Assembly: GCA_035604635.1 (NCBI GenBank)
Contig: DATNIC010000003.1
Coordinates: forward strand, 1-64,000
Reading direction: 5' to 3'
From: DATNIC01 sp035604635
Lineage (GTDB): Bacteria > Vulcanimicrobiota > Vulcanimicrobiia > Vulcanimicrobiales > Vulcanimicrobiaceae
DNA length: 64,000 nucleotides
The translations under genes were made by a program, and so were the position numbers. Below, one piece after another: positions 32,216 to 42,553 of this stretch (within the stretch, counting starts at the first letter, position 1; each line of letters starts with the position of its first letter). The notes under the pieces are model-generated. The model did not search any database. It was given only the letters and a program-made list of their open reading frames with translations, and was not told the DNA's origin.

Positions 32216-33607
32216 CTATGTTCCCCGGGGAACCTTGGCGGCCTGGAGCCGGAGGATCTCGAGCTGGGCTTCTCGCGGCAGGGTCGGTTCGTCGAGGACT
32301 CGCTCGAGGACCGCTTGCAAAAGGGGGCCCACGCGACGGTCGCCGCCTTTGGCCGTCGGCTCGGCGCCCAAGGCCCGCAAGGCGTCCTGCCCGTCGACGG
32401 CGAGGTCCCGGACCGAGAGGGGTGGCCGCTCGGCGAGGATCGCTTGGACCCGCCGTTCGAAGCGCTCGTTGCTGTCGCCGCGCTTGGGCAACCCGCTCCC
32501 AACGATATCAGCCCGTCGAAGCTGAAACTGCCGCTCGAGCTCGTCTTGACCGACCCGCCGGACGAAGCGCCGGATCGCTCGGTCCGAAAGTTCCGGCGCC
32601 GCGACGTACATGTGCTCGCGGACGAGTCGCGCGATCTGTTCGGTCTCGTCATTGGAAAAGCGCAGCCGCTCGAGGATCGATCGGGTGACGTCCTGCCCGA
32701 CGACCTCGTGCCGGTAGAAGTGCGGGCCCTCTTTGGTGCGGGGTTTTCCGACGTCATGCAGGAGCGCCGCTACGCGCAAGACGAGGTCGCCCGGCGGCGT
32801 GGCATCGAGCGTCTCCAAGCTGTGGCGGTAGACGTCGTAGGCGTGCCATTCATTCTGGTCGACGCCGACGCCCTCGAGCAGCTCGGGGACGACGTGAGCC
32901 AGCACCCCGCCCGTGCGCATCAACTCGATCCCGATCGAGGGACGCGACGCGTCCGCGAGCAGCTTGACGAGCTCGTCATGGATGCGCTCGGCTGAGACCG
33001 TTGCAACGAGCGGTGCGACCGCTCGCATCGCCTCCATCGTAGCCGGGGTCAGGGCGAACTCGAAGCGCGCCGCAAATTGGCAAGCCCGCAGCATGCGCAG
33101 CGGATCTTCGACGAACGCTTCGGGCCGCAAGATATCGATTCGCCGGGCAGCGATATCGGCGGCGCCCTCGTACGGGTCGACGAGGCCGCCGGAAGGGATC
33201 GCCCGCGCAAGCATGTTCATGCGAAAATCGCGCCGTGCGAGGTCTTCCTCGAGCGAGACGTCCGGCCCGGCGGCATCAAGCGCGAAGGCACGGTGCCCGA
33301 CCCCGGTCGAGCGTTCGCGACGCGGGAGGGCAACGTCGACCGTCACCCCCTCGATGATGCACTTCACGACCGGGAACGATGCCCCGGCGACCTCAGCTCG
33401 GCCGACGTTCGCGAGCCGCTCGACCAGGGCATCGAGCCCGATCCCGGTCGCGACGTAGTCGAGGTCTTTGACCGGCCGCGGGATACCGTCGAGCTCGGAA
33501 CGCAGTTCATCGCGGACCCGTCCGCCGACGGCAAAAAGGGAGCCCGCCGGCAGCACGGCAGCGAGCCGGACATCGATCGCCGCCAGGTCCGCGAGCGGCT
33601 CAGTCAT
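32216..33607 (-). CDS. cca: CCA-adding tRNA nucleotidyltransferase with HD domain
   Basis: Class II nucleotidyltransferase (463 aa) that builds or repairs the tRNA 3' CCA end, or possibly a poly(A)-polymerase paralogue. Head domain FAVGGRVRDELRS with the catalytic DLDYV pair, then RRDFRMNMLA and EDPLRMLRACQFAARF for nucleotide selection. A C-terminal HD phosphohydrolase domain has LLHDVGKPRT and REHMYV. The ATG overlaps the rsmG stop by 8 nt. Confidence 0.92.
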   Translation of the reverse strand: MTEPLADLAAIDVRLAAVLPAGSLFAVGGRVRDELRSELDGIPRPVKDLDYVATGIGLDALVERLANVGRAEVAGASFPVVKCIIEGVTVDVALPRRERSTGVGHRAFALDAAGPDVSLEEDLARRDFRMNMLARAIPSGGLVDPYEGAADIAARRIDILRPEAFVEDPLRMLRACQFAARFEFALTPATMEAMRAVAPLVATVSAERIHDELVKLLADASRPSIGIELMRTGGVLAHVVPELLEGVGVDQNEWHAYDVYRHSLETLDATPPGDLVLRVAALLHDVGKPRTKEGPHFYRHEVVGQDVTRSILERLRFSNDETEQIARLVREHMYVAAPELSDRAIRRFVRRVGQDELERQFQLRRADIVGSGLPKRGDSNERFERRVQAILAERPPLSVRDLAVDGQDALRALGAEPTAKGGDRRVGPLLQAVLERVLDEPTLPREAQLEILRLQAAKVPRGT

Positions 33608-34272
33608 AACACAGCGGTCGCTTCGTGGGGATGCCGGTCCGCCGAGGAAACCGTCCCGGGGTCTCCCCCCGCTTCTCGATGATCACGATCCGGCGCTCTC
33701 CAGCGAGCTGCCGCTCCTCGATCAGTGTGCCCCCGAGCATCTCCGCCGCACCAGCGACAGCCGCCCGCTCGCGTTCGTCCATCGCGCCCCGCTGTAGGAG
33801 CGCGACGCCTCCGGGCGCCAGGAACGGGAGCGTCAGCTCAGCGACTGTCGACGCGCTCCCGACCGCGCGCGCCGTCGCCGTCAGGAAGGTGCCGCGCAGC
33901 GCCGGGTCGTGCGCCAGGGTCTCGGCCCGTCCGGTTCGCACCGTCCCCTCCAAACCCAGATGCGTCAGCGCGCTCCCGAGAAAGTCGGCCTTCTTTGCGA
34001 CCGCCTCGACACACGTGAGGCGCTGGGCGGTCGCGAGGGCAAGCGGGATCCCCGGCAACCCTCCGCCCGCACCGACATCGACGAGCGCACCTCGGACGAA
34101 CGGGGCGAGCGTCAACGCATCGAGGAGATGCGGGACGAGCGCGTCCACCGTCCGCGCCGCGGTCAAGTTCACCCTGCGCGTCGCCTCGAGGAGAAGTGCC
34201 CCGTACCTCGCCAGCCGCTTGGCGAGGTCCGCGGCGACGCCGTCGGCCATAAGACGCGCGCCGATCTCGGTC

Positions 34273-34283
<11 letters not shown>
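33600..34283 (-). CDS. rsmG: 16S rRNA (guanine-527-N7) methyltransferase
   Basis: SAM-dependent methyltransferase (GidB) modifying G527 of 16S rRNA. The SAM loop VDVGAGGGLPGIPLALA, VEAVAKKADFL and RAETLAHDP are typical. Two starts are possible: ATG 34250 and TTG 34283. I prefer TTG because it overlaps the mnmG stop by 11 nt, as purH/smc and smc/rnc do, and places NLTA about 40 residues in, as in the family (227 aa). mnmG-rsmG adjacency near the origin is conserved in many bacteria. Confidence 0.9.
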
Positions 34284-36135
<1,852 letters not shown>

Positions 36136-36143
36136 CGAGGGTT

Positions 36144-36171
36144 ATTGTACGTGAAGCAATGGCCGATTCAA
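36144..36171 (-). promoter_or_regulatory. mnmG promoter, probably leaderless
   Basis: On the minus strand TTGAAT (36171-36166), a 16-nt spacer and TACAAT (36149-36144), 8 nt before the mnmG ATG. The promoter overlaps the start codon of the divergent ferredoxin/MBL gene at 36159, so the two genes may interfere. Confidence 0.55.
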
Positions 36172-37028
36172 AGCTCGCGGTGCGCGAGAACGTCGCCGGG
36201 CCGTTTTTCGTCGACCGCACCTGCATCGATTGCGATGCCTGCCGGCAACTCGCGCCCAGCGTCTTCGGCGACGGCGCGCGGACGTCGTTCGTCGCGCAAC
36301 AACCGCGCGACGCAGGCAACCTGCGCGCGGCCCAGCAGGCCGTCCTGGCGTGCCCGGTCGGTGCGATCGGCGACCGCGACCACCGCCCGAACGCGGCGAC
36401 GCACGACTTTCCGCTGCTCATCGATGGTGATTTGGAAACGCGCGGCGTCGCCTTCTGCGGCTTCAACGCGCGCGCATCCTACGGCGGGAACAGCTATCTG
36501 ATCGTCCATCCCGACGGGAATTGGCTGGTTGACTCGCCGCGCTTCGTGCGGCCGCTCGTCGAGCGGATCGCGGCTTTCGGCGGCCTGCGCTTCATTTTCC
36601 TCACGCACCGCGACGACGTCGCCGATGCCGCGGAATTCGCCGCACACTTCGGTGCGCAGCGCATCATCCATGAAGGCGACCGCGGCGCGGCGCCCGGCGC
36701 AGAGATCGTCATCGAGGGCAGCGCGCCGGTCGCTTTCGCGCCCGAGTTCACGATCATCCCCACGCCCGGCCACACGCGGGGGCACTGCGTCCTCTTGCAC
36801 GAGCGCTACTTGTTCACCGGCGACCATCTTGCATACGACACCGACGCGCAACGTCTCGTCGCGTGGCGCGACGTCTGCTGGTATTCATGGCCCAAGCAAC
36901 TCGAATCGCTCGAAAAACTCGCAGCTTACGATTTCACGTGGGTCTTACCCGGTCACGGCAAGCGTATCCATCAGTCGCCGGACGTGATGCGCACGCAGCT
37001 GCACCGCCTCGTGGAGCGCGCCGCCTAG
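36159..37028 (+). CDS. ferredoxin / metallo-beta-lactamase-fold fusion protein
   Basis: 289 aa. The N-terminal 4Fe-4S domain (about 12-72) has cysteines C22, C25 and C28 (CIDCDAC) and C65 (CPVGAIG). From about residue 105 follows an MBL-fold hydrolase: FLTHRDDVADA (the usual HxHxDH reads HxDDxxD), PTPGHTRGHCVLLHE, TGDHLAYD and PGHGKRIH. Altered metal ligands make canonical hydrolase activity uncertain; a redox-linked or flavodiiron-like role is only speculation. Similar fusions occur in phototrophs and actinobacteria as unnamed proteins. Confidence 0.85.
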   Translation: MADSKLAVRENVAGPFFVDRTCIDCDACRQLAPSVFGDGARTSFVAQQPRDAGNLRAAQQAVLACPVGAIGDRDHRPNAATHDFPLLIDGDLETRGVAFCGFNARASYGGNSYLIVHPDGNWLVDSPRFVRPLVERIAAFGGLRFIFLTHRDDVADAAEFAAHFGAQRIIHEGDRGAAPGAEIVIEGSAPVAFAPEFTIIPTPGHTRGHCVLLHERYLFTGDHLAYDTDAQRLVAWRDVCWYSWPKQLESLEKLAAYDFTWVLPGHGKRIHQSPDVMRTQLHRLVERAA

Positions 37029-37029
37029 G

Positions 37030-38388
37030 CTACTTTCCGATACAGAAGCGCGCGAAGATCCCATCGAGAAGCTCTTCGGTCGCATCCTCGCCCGTGATCC
37101 CGCCGAGTGCGGCCGAGGCTTCAATGAGATCGGAGCTGGTGAAATCCAGCGGGTCGCCGCGCTCGATCGTCTCGCACGCGCGTTCAAGCGCGCGCACTGC
37201 CGCGCTCACGCAATCGGCCTGACGCGCGCTCGCGAGATGCGGGCGCTCGAGATCAGGCAACACGCCGCCCCAGCCGCGATGCGCGATCAGCTCGCGCACG
37301 TGGGCCAAATCCGTCGAGTCGCGCGTCGAGCCGAGCAACGCATCGCGCTCCGCGGCCTCGCGGGCGTCGTAACCGGTGCGTCCGAGATCGCGCTTGTTGA
37401 AAAAAAGGACTCGCTCGCGCTCGCGCGTCGCGACGAGGATCGCGCGCGCCTCCGCACCGAGCGGCTGCGAAGCGTCGATGACGACGAGGGCGATGCGCGC
37501 CTGCTCGAGCGCTCGCCGTGCGCGCTCGATCCCTGCCGCCTCGAGCCGGTCGGCGTGTTCGCGGATCCCGGCAGTATCGACCAGCCGGACGAACACGCCG
37601 TCGATCGCAAGCGATTCCTCGATCGTATCGCGCGTCGTCCCGGAGATCTCGGAGACGAGCGCTCGCTCTTCGCCCAAAAGGGCATTGAGCAGCGACGACT
37701 TGCCGGCGTTGGGCGGCCCGACGATCGCGACGGTCGTCCCCTCGCGCACGAGCCGCCCCGTCTCCCACGATCCGAAGAGGCGTTGCAATTCGTCTGCGAT
37801 CGCATGCAGACGCGCCGCGAACGGCGCGCGCTCGGGTTCGGGGACCTCGTCGGGGAAATCGAGCGAGCCCGCCAGCTCCTCGAGCATCGTTTGCAAGCGG
37901 GCGCGCAGGGCGGCGACGATCTCGACGAGTCCGCCGGCAAGCCGGGCCGCGGCCGAACGCACGGCCGAGCGTCCTTCGGCCTCGATGAGATCCGCCACGG
38001 CCTCAGCCGCCGAGAGATCGAGCTTCCCCGCCAAGAAAGCGCGCCGCGTGAATTCGCCCTGCGTCGCCAGGCGCGCGCCGGCGGCCAACGCGGCGCGCAA
38101 GGTCTCGCGCACCACGACGGGCGAGCCGTGCACGTGCAATTCGAGAACATCCTCGCCCGTATAGGAACGCGGCGCGGGCATCCAAAGCGCGAGCCCACGA
38201 TCGAGCGTCTCGCCGGCTGCATCGAGGATCGTCCCGGTCGTCGCGACTCGCTCGCGCAACGCGGTGCGCGAGCGAAAGACCCGCTCCGCGACGCTGCGCG
38301 CGCCCGGTCCGCTCACGCGCACGATCGCGACCGCCCCGCGCCCGGGCGGCGTCGCGAGCGCGACGATCGTGCCGAGGTCGGAACTTAT
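37030..38388 (-). CDS. mnmE: tRNA modification GTPase MnmE, ATA start
   Basis: GTPase working with MnmG on wobble U34; 452 aa (family about 454). The formyl-THF-binding N-domain includes TIVALATPPGRGAVAIVRVSG, followed by LELHVHGSPVVV. The G domain has GPPNAGKSSLLNAL, SGTTRDTIEE and DTAGI with NKRD. The C-terminus ends CIGK, the catalytic-Cys motif. GTG 38322 would remove the conserved N-terminus; the only frame-compatible start giving it is ATA at 38388, sharing ATAA with the jag stop. The start is inference; identity is certain. Confidence 0.92.
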   Translation of the reverse strand: MSSDLGTIVALATPPGRGAVAIVRVSGPGARSVAERVFRSRTALRERVATTGTILDAAGETLDRGLALWMPAPRSYTGEDVLELHVHGSPVVVRETLRAALAAGARLATQGEFTRRAFLAGKLDLSAAEAVADLIEAEGRSAVRSAAARLAGGLVEIVAALRARLQTMLEELAGSLDFPDEVPEPERAPFAARLHAIADELQRLFGSWETGRLVREGTTVAIVGPPNAGKSSLLNALLGEERALVSEISGTTRDTIEESLAIDGVFVRLVDTAGIREHADRLEAAGIERARRALEQARIALVVIDASQPLGAEARAILVATRERERVLFFNKRDLGRTGYDAREAAERDALLGSTRDSTDLAHVRELIAHRGWGGVLPDLERPHLASARQADCVSAAVRALERACETIERGDPLDFTSSDLIEASAALGGITGEDATEELLDGIFARFCIGK

Positions 38389-38996
38389 TTCGGCGAGATG
38401 ACGACGCGCCGCTCGGGATCGACGCCCGTCGACTCGGTCGTCACGTACGGATTGTCGGCCAGCGCCAGATGGATGACCTTGCGCTCCGAGGGCAGCATCG
38501 GCTCGAGCATTTGCGGCTTGCGCTCGCGCACCGCGCGTTCGAGGGTCGCCAGCGCGACCGCCTTGAGCTGGTCGGCGCGGCGCGCGCGATAGCCTTCGGC
38601 GTCGATCGTGTAGTAGCGGCGGTTATTACGCACGCCCGCATTCACGATATTATTAAATATGAGGTTGAGCGCCTCGAGCGTATGGCCGTGCCGGCCAATC
38701 AAGTTCGCGAGATCGGGGCCGCGCACTTCGAGGTACTCGCCTTCCGTGCGCACGATGTAGCGCACTTCCGCGGACGGGACGCCCATGCGCGTGAGGATGC
38801 CTTCGAGCAGCTCGCGCGCCGGCTTGGCCGATTCGGGCTCGACGCTCGGCGCTTCGCTGTGCCGCTGCCGGCGCGGTGGAGCCTCGGCCGGCCCGCTTGC
38901 GCGCGGCAGTGGCGCCGAGCGGCCCGCGCGGCGTCGATTGCCGTGTTCGCGGCTGGGCTGCGCCTCGTCGTCGTTGCGCTCGCGTTCTTCGTCCAT
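38385..38996 (-). CDS. jag: Jag/KhpB RNA-binding protein
   Basis: KH-R3H protein (203 aa) next to yidC, as in Firmicutes. A charged, disordered N-terminal part (about 1-55) is followed by a Jag-type KH domain with GRHGHTLEALNLIFN and a C-terminal R3H domain with ERKVIHLALADNPYVTTES. In Gram-positives it binds small RNAs with KhpA and influences elongation. An AT-rich patch (38643-38662) encodes LIFNNIVN. The stop overlaps the proposed mnmE start. Confidence 0.93.
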   Translation of the reverse strand: MDEERERNDDEAQPSREHGNRRRAGRSAPLPRASGPAEAPPRRQRHSEAPSVEPESAKPARELLEGILTRMGVPSAEVRYIVRTEGEYLEVRGPDLANLIGRHGHTLEALNLIFNNIVNAGVRNNRRYYTIDAEGYRARRADQLKAVALATLERAVRERKPQMLEPMLPSERKVIHLALADNPYVTTESTGVDPERRVVISPK

Positions 38997-39014
38997 CGTT
39001 CTCTCCTTAATGCG

Positions 39015-39824
39015 CTACCGGCGCGACCGCCGCTTGCGACGCGACGGTTCTTTCCGGACGCCCGAGGCCGGTGCGCCGTTGCGCGACGGGTCGGCCGCGT
39101 TCGCGGACTCGAGGGCCGGGGCGCCGGCGGGTGCCGGTGCGACACGGAAACGGCGCAACATGAAATACTGCTGCGCCATCGTGAAGGCGTTGATCGCCAG
39201 CCAGTATAGGATCAGCGCGGATGGCCACGAGCGGCCGAACCACGCGATGAACAGCGGCGAGGTGAACGCCATGATCTTCTGCGTCTGAGCCTGCTGCGGA
39301 TCAGACGACGGCGGGCTGCCGAAGCGGACGCTGAAATACATCGAGACAACGTAGAGCACGAGCAGCACGTAATCCGGCGCCGCGAGGCTGGTCGCCAGGA
39401 TATTCGGAAATTGGTGCGAGAACGCGCCGCCGATCCACAGCCACTTCTCGTTCGTAAACGTCTTCTGCTCGGCGATGATCGCATAGTACAAGCTGAAGAG
39501 AATCGGCATTTGCAAGAGCAGGGGCAGGCAGCTCGCAAACGGGTTGACGTTGTGCTCTTTGTAGAGCGCCATCGTCTCGGCGTTGATCTTCTGCGGATCA
39601 CCCTTGTGTTTTGCTTGGATCCCCTTGAGCAGCGGCGCAATCTTCTGCATCTCCGCCATCGACTTGAACTGCACGAAAGTCAGCGGCAAGAACGCGATCC
39701 GGATCAGGGCGGCCAAGACGATCAAGCTCCAGCCCAGATTGTGGATGACGCCGTTGAGCGCGATGATGACCTGAATCAGCGCATCGACGATCGGTTGGAG
39801 CGGATTGGAAAAGGCGAGAAACAA
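39015..39824 (-). CDS. yidC: membrane protein insertase YidC
   Basis: YidC/Oxa1/Alb3 insertase, 269 aa, short form without the large periplasmic domain of proteobacterial YidC, although this organism is a diderm. Core helices include GWSLIVLAALIRIAFLPLTF (with the groove Arg), LPLLLQMPILFSLYYAI and SALILYWLAINAFTMAQQY. No lipobox. The C-terminal tail is basic (SRRKRRSRR), typical for ribosome contact. Start TTG 39824. Confidence 0.94.
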   Translation of the reverse strand: MFLAFSNPLQPIVDALIQVIIALNGVIHNLGWSLIVLAALIRIAFLPLTFVQFKSMAEMQKIAPLLKGIQAKHKGDPQKINAETMALYKEHNVNPFASCLPLLLQMPILFSLYYAIIAEQKTFTNEKWLWIGGAFSHQFPNILATSLAAPDYVLLVLYVVSMYFSVRFGSPPSSDPQQAQTQKIMAFTSPLFIAWFGRSWPSALILYWLAINAFTMAQQYFMLRRFRVAPAPAGAPALESANAADPSRNGAPASGVRKEPSRRKRRSRR

Positions 39825-39859
39825 CGAGGAGCCTTTCGAGGGCGCGAAGACCGGACGCC

Positions 39860-40072
39860 TTACGGGACCGGGTCAAAGCCTCCCGGATTCCACGGGTTAC
39901 AGCGTACGAGGCGGCCGGCTGCGAGGAGGACGCCGCGCCAGGGGCCATGCTTCAACACTGCTTGGTAAGCGTACTGCGAGCACGACGGCGCGAAGCGGCA
40001 TGCGGGCGGGAACAGCGGCGAGAGCACCAGCTTGTATAAGCGCAGGACGCCCAAGAACAGCAAGCGGATCAC
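39860..40072 (-). CDS. yidD: membrane protein insertion efficiency factor YidD
   Basis: 70-aa amphipathic protein with the family signature LYKLVLSPLFPPACRFAPSC followed by SQYAYQAVLKHGPWRG and CNPWNPGGFDPVP. It assists YidC-dependent insertion. The ATG overlaps the rnpA stop by 4 nt. Confidence 0.95.
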   Translation of the reverse strand: MIRLLFLGVLRLYKLVLSPLFPPACRFAPSCSQYAYQAVLKHGPWRGVLLAAGRLVRCNPWNPGGFDPVP

Positions 40073-40374
40073 AAAGCCCCCGCCAACTCTCGCGCCAGCT
40101 CGGCATATGAGGCTCGGCCGCTTCCGGCGCGCGCGACGATGACAAGATCGCGCGGCGCCGTCCCCAACAAGCGGCGCACCGCTTCGCGCAGCCTGCGGCG
40201 GATTCGATTGCGCTCGACTGCCCCGCCGACCGTCCGGCCGACGACGATCCCCACTCGAACCGGCCCCTCGCGTTTCACCAGACTATATACCGCCAAACGC
40301 GGCGTTTGGGTACGCCTGCCCCGGCCTCGCACCCGGGCAAAATCGCCCCGGCGCCGCAGGCTCTCGAAGCTCAC
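40069..40374 (-). CDS. rnpA: ribonuclease P protein component
   Basis: Basic 101-aa protein subunit of RNase P for tRNA 5' maturation. The RNR motif lies in GAVERNRIRRRLREAVRRL, the hallmark of RnpA, and the N-terminus SFESLRRRGDFARVRGRGRR is typical. The GTG at 40374 is 2 nt past the rpmH stop. A long upstream frame is a shadow of rpmH. Confidence 0.93.
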   Translation of the reverse strand: MSFESLRRRGDFARVRGRGRRTQTPRLAVYSLVKREGPVRVGIVVGRTVGGAVERNRIRRRLREAVRRLLGTAPRDLVIVARAGSGRASYAELARELAGAL

Positions 40375-40376
40375 GG

Positions 40377-40511
40377 CTACACCGAGAGCCGCTTGCGGCC
40401 TTTCTTGCGGCGCGCCGCCAGGACGCGACGACCGTTCTTGGTCCGCATCCGCTCCAAGAATCCGTGTACGCGCTTGCGCCGGCGGTTGTGCGGCTGATAC
40501 GTCCGCTTCAT
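40377..40511 (-). CDS. rpmH: 50S ribosomal protein L34
   Basis: 44-aa basic protein beginning MKRTYQPHNRRRKRVHGFLE and ending RKKGRKRLSV, an unmistakable L34. It is the first gene of the rpmH-rnpA-yidD-yidC-jag-mnmE run, driven by a strong TTGACG/TATACT promoter about 65 nt upstream. Confidence 0.97.
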   Translation of the reverse strand: MKRTYQPHNRRRKRVHGFLERMRTKNGRRVLAARRKKGRKRLSV

Positions 40512-40577
40512 GACAGGGGGTCGGGCCTTTCCTCGGGCTAGAAATCCGGCCGGGGTCGCCCGCGGCCGCAGTCATCG

Positions 40578-40607
40578 AGTATACGGCGGCGCCGTGACCC
40601 GCGTCAA
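40578..40607 (-). promoter_or_regulatory. rpmH operon promoter
   Basis: Minus strand TTGACG (40607-40602), 18-nt spacer, TATACT (40583-40578). Near-consensus sigma-70-type promoter; the start site would be near 40571, giving a leader of about 60 nt before the rpmH ATG. Confidence 0.75.
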
Positions 40608-40617
40608 GAAAAAGGCA

Positions 40618-40942
40618 CGAAATGCGAACCCTTCGCAGCCTTTCCACACCTGTGGACAAGCCTGTGGAGACGCTCGCTGCACGGGAGGCCTCTAAGGGCG
40701 CAACGACCGAGTTTTTTCGCTGTAATAGCGCCACGATCAGCTTGCGGATAAGCCCGAAAAACCCTGATTTGACGGGCTTTCTCTGATGGTTCATTGCCTG
40801 TGGATAAGTGGATAAAATCGTGCTTGGAAACCGCAGGAACGCAGTCGCTCGCCGCTAATTGTGCGGCTCACTCCGACGGGTCGATTCGCGCATGCGGGGG
40901 CCGATCGCTACGGCGGAAATCTGCGTTTTCGGTAGGTACTGC
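40618..40942. other. probable oriC, left part (rpmH-dnaA intergenic)
   Basis: DnaA-box-like sites: TTTCCACAC (40641-40649, one mismatch in core), TGTGGACAA (40651-40659), TGCGGATAA (40743-40751), the perfect TGTGGATAA (40799-40807) and overlapping AGTGGATAA (40807-40815). An imperfect terminator-like inverted repeat AAGCCCG/CGGGCTT lies at 40750-40779. TTGACG at 40769 may be the -35 of dnaA, but no clear -10 follows. The context between rpmH and dnaA is classic for an origin. Confidence 0.7.
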
Positions 40943-42307
40943 ATGGGATCAGCGAGCGGCCAAACGGCGATCGGGAGCGATTTGTGGACCTCGGCCCTGG
41001 ATGCTTTGGAGCGTAAATACTCCAAGCCGATCTTCGAGATGTGGATCAAGCCGATGCGTCTGGTCAGCCTTGCAGGGACCGACGTCGTCCTCTCGGTCCA
41101 CAGCAACTTTGCCCGCGATTGGGTCGAAAACCGGCTACGCGGAGATATCACTGAAGTGATGATCGCGCTCTTGGGGCACGACGTGAGTCTACATTTCACG
41201 GTTGCCGAGGGCGCCGAAGGCGGCAACCGCCCGGTCCCCGTGCCCACGCTCGCGCCGGCGGCGGCGATCGAGGAGCCCCGCACGGCGAATCTCAACCCGC
41301 GGTACACGTTCGAAGAGTTCGTCGTGGGCAATTCCAACAGGTTCGCCCATGCCGCCGCTCAAGCGGTTGCCGAGGCGCCGGCGCGCGCTTACAACCCGCT
41401 TTTTTTGTATGGAGGCGTGGGACTCGGCAAGACGCATCTCATGCACGCGATCGGTCACCGCGCGACGTTCGAGAATCCGCGGGCGAACATCGTTTACGTC
41501 TCGAGCGAGAAATTCACCAACGAGTTCATCATCGCGATCAAGAACAACCAGACGGTCGAATTTCGCAACAAATACCGCCACGTCGACGTCCTCTTGATCG
41601 ACGATATCCAGTTCTTGGAAGGCAAGGAGCAAACCCAAGAGGAGTTCTTTCACACCTTCAACTCGCTCCACGAAGCGAGCCGCCAACTCGTGATCTCAAG
41701 CGACCGTCCCCCAAAAGAGATTCAAACCCTCGAAAGCCGGCTCAGATCGCGTTTCGAGTGGGGACTCTTGACCGACATCCAGCCGCCCGATCTCGAGACG
41801 CGCGAGGCAATCCTTCGGAAAAAGGCGGAAACCGAGAAGGTCCCGGTCCCCGACGACGTCACGCTCTTCATTGCCAAAGTCATCCCCTCCAACATCCGCG
41901 AGCTCGAGGGCGCGCTGATCCGCGTCGTGGCTTTCGCTTCCCTGACGAAATCGCCGATCACGGTTGAGCTCGCCTCGGAAGTGCTCAAGAACGCCGTCGC
42001 GCAAGCGCCGATGCACCGAGTCACGATCCCGTTGATCAAAGAGCGCGTCGCGAAAGCCCACGGCCTAACGGTCAAGGAGATGGACCATCAGCGCCGTGAC
42101 CAGCGGCTCGCGGCACCCCGCCAAATCGCAATGTATATCGCGTGCGAGCTCACGGACTGCTCGTTGCCCCAGATAGCGCGCGACTTCGGGAAGAAGGACC
42201 ACACGACGGTCATGTACGCGCGCGACAAGGTCAAAGAGCTGATGGTGCGCGACGAGGCCTATCGCAACAAAGTCCGCTCATTGATCGCGCTCTGCCAGTC
42301 CGAATAG
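40943..42307 (+). CDS. dnaA: chromosomal replication initiator protein DnaA
   Basis: AAA+ initiator, 454 aa from ATG 40943 (GGTAGG upstream). Domain I (about 1-85), a short linker, then domain III with Walker A LYGGVGLGKTHLMHAIGHR, Walker B DVLLIDDIQFL, sensor and box VII Arg in LESRLRSRFEWGL, and domain IV with the DNA-binding signature GKKDHTTVMYARDKV. An upstream frame to 40859 would add 28 unconserved residues. Flanked on both sides by DnaA-box-like sites. Confidence 0.97.
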   Translation: MGSASGQTAIGSDLWTSALDALERKYSKPIFEMWIKPMRLVSLAGTDVVLSVHSNFARDWVENRLRGDITEVMIALLGHDVSLHFTVAEGAEGGNRPVPVPTLAPAAAIEEPRTANLNPRYTFEEFVVGNSNRFAHAAAQAVAEAPARAYNPLFLYGGVGLGKTHLMHAIGHRATFENPRANIVYVSSEKFTNEFIIAIKNNQTVEFRNKYRHVDVLLIDDIQFLEGKEQTQEEFFHTFNSLHEASRQLVISSDRPPKEIQTLESRLRSRFEWGLLTDIQPPDLETREAILRKKAETEKVPVPDDVTLFIAKVIPSNIRELEGALIRVVAFASLTKSPITVELASEVLKNAVAQAPMHRVTIPLIKERVAKAHGLTVKEMDHQRRDQRLAAPRQIAMYIACELTDCSLPQIARDFGKKDHTTVMYARDKVKELMVRDEAYRNKVRSLIALCQSE

Positions 42308-42553
42308 CCGGGCTCGAGCCCGGGGATAGCTCTGCACAGGGCCTGCCTGCGAACGTGGATAAAACGACTTCGCCGGCAGGCCCGTGAATATGTGGAAGTC
42401 CCTGCCTCATCGATCCACAGCTTCTCCCGGCTCCGCAGGCTCTCCGTATCGGTCCGCGAGGCGATCTCCACACTGCTCACCGCCTTACTACTGGTACGAC
42501 TACATACTTAATTTACTAAGACGCGGACAAGGCTTGACGGCCAACGGTGGATA
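42308..42553. other. probable oriC, right part (dnaA-dnaN intergenic)
   Basis: 246 bp with a perfect palindrome CCGGGCTCGAGCCCGG (42308-42323), a GCCTGCC/GGCAGGC inverted repeat around CGTGGATAA (42354-42362, one mismatch to a DnaA box), TGTGGAAGT (42391) and GATCCACAG (42412). The most AT-rich stretch, 42499-42520, just before dnaN, is the natural candidate for the unwinding element. Confidence 0.6.

Noticed and set aside
36932..36943. TTTCACGTGG as a parS site
   Set aside because: Only a half of the parS palindrome is present and it lies inside a coding sequence.
37030..38322. mnmE starting at GTG 38322
   Set aside because: Would lose the conserved TPPGRGAVAI region required for folate binding and dimerisation.
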